In this document: one piece after another, positions 57,403 through 64,000 of the stretch | Layout of the letters: every line of letters begins with the position of its first letter | Numbering within the stretch: position 1 is the first letter of the stretch | NCBI GenBank assembly: GCA_014905825.1 | Contig: JACGCN010000001.1 | Span: forward strand, 2,604,001 to 2,668,000 | DNA: 64,000 nt | Direction: 5' to 3' | Source of the DNA: Lyophyllum atratum | Taxonomy: Eukaryota > Basidiomycota > Agaricomycetes > Agaricales > Lyophyllaceae | Notes under the pieces: generated by a model | What the model saw: the letters and a program-made list of their open reading frames with translations, nothing else | Databases searched by the model: none | What the model was told of the DNA's origin: nothing | Position numbers and translations under genes: made by a program

Positions 57403-60400
57403 TTACGTAGACTTGATAGTGGAACGGTTAAGTGAAGTGATAGTAGTGTCTGCACTGAACGGGGGGCTCGGTGCAGCATGGTCGCGAGAATTTATTGCAG
57501 TAGCCGTGCTCGAGACTCGTTCGCGATGACTTCTCGCGAACGATGGCGCTGAGTTTTGGTCGAATTGGTCAGGGAGTGCATCCTCCAAGGTCATACCCTT
57601 GCTGAGGTCATCGTCCTCATCCTCGCCATTCTCAAAGCTACCATAGCTCTGACGAGGACTTGTCGAGTATGCGCTCTGGAAGTCCGTGTCAGAGTCATCT
57701 GCAATGGTAGATGCGGGGGTAAGGGCGGGGATAGATGCAGAGGCAGGAGGTGATTGCATCGAGGCAGGCGATCCGATTGTTGTGATCTCCTGTTGTGAGG
57801 TATGTGGCTCGGGGGTGCTTTGTTCGTCGCGACCGGAATTAGAGAATGTTTGGCGCGTAGGAGTTTCGTTGCCTTGTTCTGAAGGAATTATGAGCAGATT
57901 TCTGGGGTATATGACCGTTCCTTCGTCGGTGTGAGCGCTAGTACCAGTCTGGCTCGAGGATGCGGTCCCACTTCTGGTCCGACTTTTCCCAGAGGCTTGG
58001 GTCGCACGGTCTTCGATGCACGAGGACGGACTGGCGGGGCTTCAGAAGGCTCCTCCTCGCTTTCGCTCGGCAAGGCATGGCCTCGTTTACTTTTGAGACG
58101 ATCAGCTGCAAGTGCACTTTCCAGCTAATGGTAACCTTGGTCAGCCGGTGTAAATTTCTTCTGATACAAACAAATCACCTTTTGTTCTATGTCAAACACC
58201 TTTTGGGCGATGTTATCACTCTTTTGACTGATACCCTCGTCGACGGCATTCATTCCGTCTTGAGGCATGTCAACTTCAGAAGCTGAGAAGCGTTTCTTTT
58301 TACTGGGTGTCATGGGGGTCTCCTCTTCGGCTTCGGGGATGGTCCCAGTTTCTCTTTCTGACCTGCTTGCTCGGGAGTCTTCGCTGTCAATGTCGCCATA
58401 CGACTCGGCCAAGGTTGACTCGGTCCCAAATGAGCGCAACTGACGTGTCTTGGTCGTCGCGTCACTTGGGCGCCTGGATCGAGAGGGGCCAGATGCCGAT
58501 GATAGGCGACTACTTGGTCGGGAACTCGCATAGTCTGACTCGTCGATGTCAACAGCCATGGAAGCCAAGGCTCGTTCGATCTGTGCCTCCACCTCCGCGA
58601 CCATCTCAGCGCGTTCTTGCTCCATTTTCTCCATCGTTTCCCTCATCTGCTCTAATTCGAGAACTGCTTCTTTGTGAGCATACTCTGTGTCTTTGAGCTC
58701 TAAAAGCAGAATGTCAGGTACTACACCATTTTGAATTTGAATCATGCGACATACGATTCTGAAGTTTGCTCTTCTCGACGGCGGTCAAGGTGACAAGACC
58801 AGACAACCGCTTTGTCTCTCGCTGCTCCTTGTTTATCTTCGTCCGCAGTTGATTAGCCTCAGCACTAAGCTTTTCTGCATATTGTTCGAAGGTCACGAAT
58901 TTATCTCTCCACAGGTCCGACTCAGTCATCAAGAAGTTCAGTCGTCGGGAAAGTCGTCCGATCTTGGTTTCAAGATCATCCCGAGCGTCTACGAAGGCTG
59001 TCGCGCGTTTACGAATCGAGAGTTGGATAAGTTGTTCGGCCGCAGTCAATTGCGGGGGTCGCTTCACGGCACCAAACAAGCTGATCCGCTTCAACAACGA
59101 GGGCTTCTTGTACTGTACGAGAGCAAGACGTCAAAACCCTGGAAAACCTAAACGCGAGTCGAACGTACCCTGTCTTGTAAGACGGCATCGAATGCTTGGA
59201 TGATGCGTGTAGAATGCCACCATTCTGGTGGTTTGATTTGTTCAGCTACGGCAGCCGAAGATGCCCCTCGTTTGGCTTGAATCTTGCACACTGGTCTGAA
59301 ACGTCCAGCGGGAAAGCCTCCTTGAATTCACTTTATGGGGCTCAGCCCGAGCTTCATAGATTCGTCGGGAAGATACGTACCTCGGAACGGAATGGTCAGG
59401 ATGGTAATGTGATTCAAAAGCCGCCAGAAGTCTCTGTCTGTATTTTTCACGTTGTTGTTTGGCGGAAACAACACCTGCGGGTGGAGAAGGGCAGCTCCTA
59501 TACACATGGTCAGCGCAACCAATGAGAACATGTATGTTTAACTTACAAGTAATTAATATCCCTGAGGAGGAAGAATGAGACATCGGCAATACGAGACGAT
59601 GATAATCGACGGGACGTACAAATCACAGACACAGATTTCGGGGGCAGGCCTTATGCTGTACCTTGCCTCTGTTGCAAGTCCCATGATCCATGGACCAGGA
59701 TCATCGATGTATATCTTTGCATCTCGGGAATGGACTGCAGGAAGAGAGATACCGTTCCAGCCTCGTAGCTCGACGAGATACTTGATCGTTGAGACAGCGA
59801 TCTGAAGAAAATGATAGTTAGATTACAGGGTCCATCATGGGATCAAGAAAAGGAATGCATACCCCAAGCATAGCAGGATGTCTTGAAAAGAAAAGAATGC
59901 GCCCGGTAGGTGCGAGAGCAATCTAATAACGAAGAGGATAATTAGAGAGGTCGAAGGGGCGCTCATAGAACCTTACCTCGCATATGGTCAGGATGTTGTC
60001 AATGTTCAGGCACTTGAACAGCGGCCACATAGTGAAATTTATATCCACGAGACCACGACCAAAATCAAGACCACCGGGGAACCGGGCAATGACCTCAAGA
60101 TTAGAATCACCGCCGTCGCTCTTCGGACTCGCATCGAGCTTGATCAGGTCACCAGCACGGGGCGCCGGATGCGCAAGGATTTTCGAAATCTGCAGCGTGT
60201 GGGACTGAACATCCTTGGAGAAACGGGCCCAAGAAAGCGTGAGGTAGTCACGCATAAGGTCATAAACTGGGTGCCGTGATACGAGCGCTACATGGAGGTT
60301 AAGTAACAGCGCGAAAGATGGCCAGAACTACTCACTCAATGCATAGGGAAGCCAAAAGACGGTATCCCCTGGCAAAAATAGAGTGCTTTCCCCAGGCCCG

Positions 60401-61850
60401 TGGCCTATAGTGCTCGCGACCTCAAAATCACTCTCGCTCATGGCACCCTCGGCCTCCGTGTCTCCACCATCAGTTTCACCATCCGCCCAAGGTCCGCGTG
60501 CATTTTTCTTCGCGCTACGACGCGCCTGAAGGGTTGGATCAGGACCATCGCCTCCCGAGCCTGATACATCGGCACGCAGATTCTTCAAGCGCGAAGCAAC
60601 GATTGATTGAGCGGACTCTTTTCGGGAGCGACCCGCCTCTAACGTGCGGCGAATGGCGCTACTACGCTCTGCGTCTGCGTGGGACCAAACTGTCAGGCAA
60701 ACACCATAGTACGCGATTGTACTACCAGCAGATGGGCTGATGTCATTTGCGTTAGCGTTTGCCACGGCAGCGGAGTTGGAATGGGAGCCATGTCCCAGAA
60801 GACTTGGGGGTCCGAGGTAAGCGGAGGATGGACGGGCAAAGGGGTCGTCCGTGTAAGGATAAGCAAAAGTAGCTGCAGAAGAACGATTGTCTGTACTGGA
60901 GAGGACCGAGGCACGAAGTAGGTCGCCGGAAGGTGTCGGCGCCAGTGGGGTATTGGGTGCGGGAAGGGTGAAAGTGAAGGTGTGGATCGTAGAAGCTGGC
61001 TGGAGAGTCGACGCGATGACTTCCACCTCACGAGTAAAGGAAAGCTGTTCACCATGTCCACTTGTAAGTACTACTGCATTTCATGATTGAAATTCTCACG
61101 AACTTTGAGAGCTTTGGAAAGCATTTTCCCGACCTCCTGCTTGGAGAGGGCACCAGCGCCTTTCATGACCTCTTCGCCTTTTCCGCGTTTTTTCTTCTTC
61201 CCCCCACCAGCACCAGGACTTACAGTGCTACCAAGAACTTCTGGTCTCCACCATCGACTGACAGCGCCATCACTGTGGTGCAGGCCTAGAACCGAATCAG
61301 GATCAGCCAGGGTCCACGTATGAGGGGATTTCGGGAGTCCTGAGACCACATAGAGAGATGTGAGGGGGAGAGTGGGAACAAAGGAAGCCATAGGCGGTGG
61401 GTCCCGCACTGAGCGCGTGGAAACAATTGAATTGCGGGCAGATGCTGGAATAGGCTCCATGCTTCGGCGATGTTTGATGCCGAGTATACGCGAAGCCTTG
61501 TCAGTCCTTTGGGAGGCGGAAAGCGAGTTATCTGGACTGGTATTAGGTGGGGCGGTGACGGTAATGTAATCGAGCTCGTCAGCGAGGGCTTCGTCAACGG
61601 CAGGGGGGTTGGTGATGGTTGCTGTGTGAGTATGATTATTTTCGAGGGAAATATTAATGATCGGAGTGCCTGAGCTGGTTGCACGGCTTGAAGTATTAGA
61701 GACGGAGCGCGGGTTGAAGGTCGAGCGAGGTTTGTGACCGTCTACGAGAGACTGGTCAGAAAAACGCGACTTGAGGACCCTGTCGGGAATAATAGGACTG
61801 GCGGCGACAGCAGTGGGGGGGACAGCGGCTGGTCGACGCGCAACAGCCAT
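57403..61850 (-). CDS. DENN-domain protein with C-terminal coiled coil
   Basis: DENN (AEX-3) modules are exchange factors for Rab GTPases. The start MAVARRPAAVPPTAVAASPI (61850) opens a long Ser/Thr/Pro-rich part. uDENN-like sequence follows (LPLTSLYVVSGLPKSPHTW, LSFTREVEVIASTLQPAST). The core DENN domain reads TLVSRHPVYDLMRDYLTLSW, FGRGLVDINFTMWPLFKCLN, ILTICE with IALAPTGRILFFSRHPAML, then TIKYLVELRGWNGISLPA. The C-terminal part is coiled coil (ETKIGRLSRRLNFLMTESDL, EAVLELEQMRETMEKMEQER) and ends in a disordered acidic/Ser-rich tail (FENGEDEDDDLSKGMTLEDA). About 1,300 residues. The intron near 61017-61090 needs the acceptor after GGTGAACAG to give KALKLSFTREVE. Target Rab is unknown. Convergent with VPS13, 169 bp between the stop codons. 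Several minus-strand ATGs lie upstream; the one at 61850 is the first in frame. Confidence 0.82.
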
Positions 61851-62347
61851 GAGGAGGGGGAGGAGGGGAAGGAGCGGACGGCAAGGAGCGACGGAGGGAT
61901 TTGTGTCAGCTTCTGCCAGGTATATATACAAGCCCTCGACTCATTCCAACTTCATCACCCGCTTATTGCTTCAATTCCACAATTCAATACGCGCCCTCCC
62001 ACAAAACGCCATCACGTGACCCGCATCCCACGCTCGCGCCACACAACTTGACCCCAGCCACCGCTCCACCCACTACACGAAGCTTCTTGCTACACCCACG
62101 AACCCATTCTCGACGGAGACATCCTCTGCTCCCAGTACACCTTCGGTTTCACATCGACGAAAAAAAAAAACAGTTTCCGCGTGGTGACACCAGGATTCAT
62201 CACACACTCTCATAAAGTCGCGACTTCTCTTCTGCGGTTCCTGATTTTTGATCGGGGCGGTGCTTTTATTCTCCCTCCGTCTCCCAGCAAAACTTTGAAA
62301 TAATAACTTATGAATCCAAGATGTCTGTCATCCTCGAATTACTCTTC
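61851..62347. other. Intergenic region with TCACGTGAC at 62012-62020
   Basis: Promoter of the DENN gene (-) and 3' region of the NIPA-like gene (-). Contains an E-box about 165 bp before the DENN start, a TATATATAC stretch near 61919-61930, and a run of A at about 62160-62170. Confidence 0.5.
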
Positions 62348-64000
62348 TCAACCAATCCCATCTCCTCTTGCCTTCTCTTCCTTCCCCTTTCCAGGTCTTG
62401 TCACGACGTCCTCATGTCCGCCAGCCCCACTGCCATCATTTTCATTTCCTCTTTCGTCAAGCCGATCTTCATCCCGCCTTTGAGCTAACGCCAAGGCTTT
62501 CCTCCGGATGTCTCCTTCGCTCACAGTTCTCCGCCGTTGCCGCTCCTCCTGCGTGAGTGTGGCCTCACCCACCACCTCAGCGAAGCCCAAGCTACCCAGG
62601 CCGCTCCCCCGTTCCCTCGGCACGATTGCGAATCCTGGGCTGATAGGCGACAGTCCAATCTGGAACCCAGGACCCACAGTGTTCATGGGCAATAGTGGTC
62701 GTGAGCGCTGTGTGGTGTAGCCCGTATGTGAAGACGATGCGTGGGCGCCGACATCGAGCGTTGTTCGGCGCCGGTGATGACTTCGTGAGCGCGTCGGAGG
62801 GGAAAGTGGTGATGGATAGAGGGAAGGAGAGAGTGGCTTTTGTAGTCCACTGGAGCGTGCCCGCGGCGAAAGCGCACGATCATCTGGTTCACCAGCTCTG
62901 GAAGGCTTCGAAAGGTCATATATGTTTGATTCCGACCTCGTTCCTCGCTCCATTGGAACTGGCCCTACACCATCTTGCGATATCTGTGTGTTACGGCACG
63001 GGCCCCCGCCAACATCACGCGAGGCATCCTCGACGAGCGATGTTTCTTCGGTTTCGGTGTCATCCAGCTCAGAGCTCTCGCTCCACGCTTCCATATCCAC
63101 TTCCTTGGGACCGGACTGTATACTCACCACCCATACGCCGCCGAGGAGAATGAACATACCGAGCACGACTAGCCCGAGATGCGACGGAGGGATGTCAGAG
63201 AACTGGTCGAAATAGACTAAACCATTTACGATCGAGGAGATGTTGTAAAAACAAAAGGCCGCTAATATAAGCATTCTTCAGTGTCAACTCCACGGATGAA
63301 GACACTACCACTTACATGGACAGACTAAGGTGGGATCAGCCAACGTCAGGGCCTTGTGCAGATACCAGAGTTGCAGTAATGCAAATATAACCAGCCCGAG
63401 GACGAGGACCCACGCTTGCCAACGCCAGAACTGATTTTGGCCCCGTAAAGTCAAGAGCAGTAGTTCTACACCACTTTTGGCGAAGAGGAGACACATGCCC
63501 GATATTATTCCTGAAAAGGAGGCATAAGCTATGGCGAGAAGGAGGCGGGTGCGGTCGATGGCACGGACGTGGGCGTCATGGGGTTGCTTGTATACAGACG
63601 AAGCAGGAGAGGTTGGCGTAGACTTAGGGTCGAGTAAAGGAGTGCGTTCAGTGGCGACGCCAGCATCAGCCACCGGAGTTGTCAGACCTGTCGTAAGCGC
63701 TGCTGCGGGCTTGCAGGGGGCGGTTAGAGCGTGAGTCGAGCCTGTGTCGGAGGGGGACAAGGATATACGGCCGCTGGTTTGTGCTAGTTTGCGAGTGAAG
63801 GCGTAGTCGGCTATATGAGTCTGCCAAACATGATCAGGACATCCACGGAAAGATATTGAGATGCACATACAGCAACAAGGCAAAGCACCACCAAGACACC
63901 TAGGATCGAAAAATATACGACAAAGGCTGGCCTACCGAAAAGCGTGAGGAGATCCTCCAACGAACGCGTTGGTGGTTCTGGTACGATGCCGAAGAAAGCG
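62348..64000 (-). CDS. NIPA/DUF803-family magnesium transporter (5' part outside window)
   Basis: Multi-pass membrane transporter related to human NIPA1/2. Visible helices: SLEDLLTLFGRPAFVVYFSI with LGVLVVLCLVA at the window edge, LAIAYASFSGIISGMCLLFA, WRWQAWVLVLGLVIFALLQL, FCFYNISSIVNGLVYFDQFS and PPSHLGLVVLGMFILLGGVW. The family pattern SGxxxGxxxLFAKSG, the LADPTLVCP block and the YFDQFS motif are clear. A long hydrophilic C-terminal tail (Ser, Pro and Arg-rich; SGLQKPLSPSLYPSPLSPPT) runs to TGA at 62348. The joining intron at about 63260-63316 gives LVCPSAFCFYN. A loop with TERTPLLDP suggests a di-leucine type sorting signal, by inference. The start codon and first helices lie beyond 64000. 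Confidence 0.87.

Noticed and set aside
57931..58696. Plus-strand open frames opposite the DENN gene
   Set aside because: They mirror Ser/Pro/Arg-rich coding sequence of the minus-strand gene and have no domain or splice logic.
1..64000. tRNA genes, transposons, CRISPR arrays
   Set aside because: No B-box-like GTTCGA-type sequence with a matching cloverleaf, no long terminal or inverted repeats with transposase, and no spaced repeats were seen.

Overview
The window looks like nuclear DNA of a mushroom-forming basidiomycete (Agaricomycetes). Evidence: GT-AG introns, mostly 45-60 nt, interrupt almost every gene; genes are packed on both strands with 60-700 bp between them; the bZIP, PriA-like and VPS13 N-terminal sequences are of the kind found in Agaricomycetes. 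I see no transposon, rRNA, tRNA or CRISPR. Exon joins were inferred by reading splice signals by eye, so single junctions may be off.

Layout. 1-3.0 kb: 3' part of APC4 (+). 3.6-5.1: bZIP factor (+). 5.6-6.0: tiny myristoylated p97-binding protein resembling SVIP (-). 6.1-6.9: secretory-pathway membrane protein of unknown function (-), head to head with ARP1 (7.0-8.6, +). 9.0-9.5: ribosomal protein eS24 (-), head to head with a Tic20/DUF4870-like membrane protein (9.9-10.6, +). 10.8-12.9: two secreted-protein genes (-), the second PriA-like. 13.6-15.8: PP2A scaffold subunit (-). 17.1-18.1: hexose-6-phosphate mutarotase (+). 18.2-24.2: REV3, catalytic subunit of DNA polymerase zeta (+). 24.3-25.1: AGTRAP-like membrane protein (-), sharing a 96-bp promoter with DPH7 (25.2-26.6, +). 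26.7-28.7: TMEM135-like protein (-). 28.8-30.2: dysferlin-domain protein (-), divergent from JAC1/HSCB (30.3-31.1, +). 31.2-35.3: DExH RNA helicase with a dsRBD (+). 35.7-39.0: AP-2 alpha adaptin (+). 39.1-42.2: PH-C2-RasGAP protein (-). 42.6-43.9: ELO fatty-acid elongase (-). 44.6-44.9: candidate 61-residue gene (-). 45.6-57.2: VPS13 (+). 57.4-61.9: DENN-domain protein (-). 62.3-64.0: NIPA-type magnesium transporter, cut by the window end (-).

Most genes are housekeeping. They fall into loose themes: membrane traffic and lipid transport (AP-2, VPS13, DENN, ELO, TMEM135-like, dysferlin-domain), cell cycle and cytoskeleton (APC4, ARP1, PP2A, RasGAP), translation (eS24, DPH7), Fe-S biogenesis (JAC1) and DNA damage tolerance (REV3, itself an Fe-S protein). 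Nothing indicates an operon or biosynthetic cluster.

The main oddity is a set of one-base reading-frame breaks in otherwise well conserved genes between about 12.5 and 35.1 kb (PriA-like, PP2A scaffold, TMEM135-like twice, dysferlin-domain, JAC1, helicase twice). The very long REV3 and VPS13 genes read through cleanly. Assembly errors are the simplest explanation. Other points of interest are the SVIP-like protein, the AGTRAP-like fungal protein with a GC-AG intron, the 61-residue candidate gene behind a TATA box, an MCB-type palindrome between ARP1 and its neighbour, and repeated CACGTG motifs in promoters. I found no clearly new multi-gene system.
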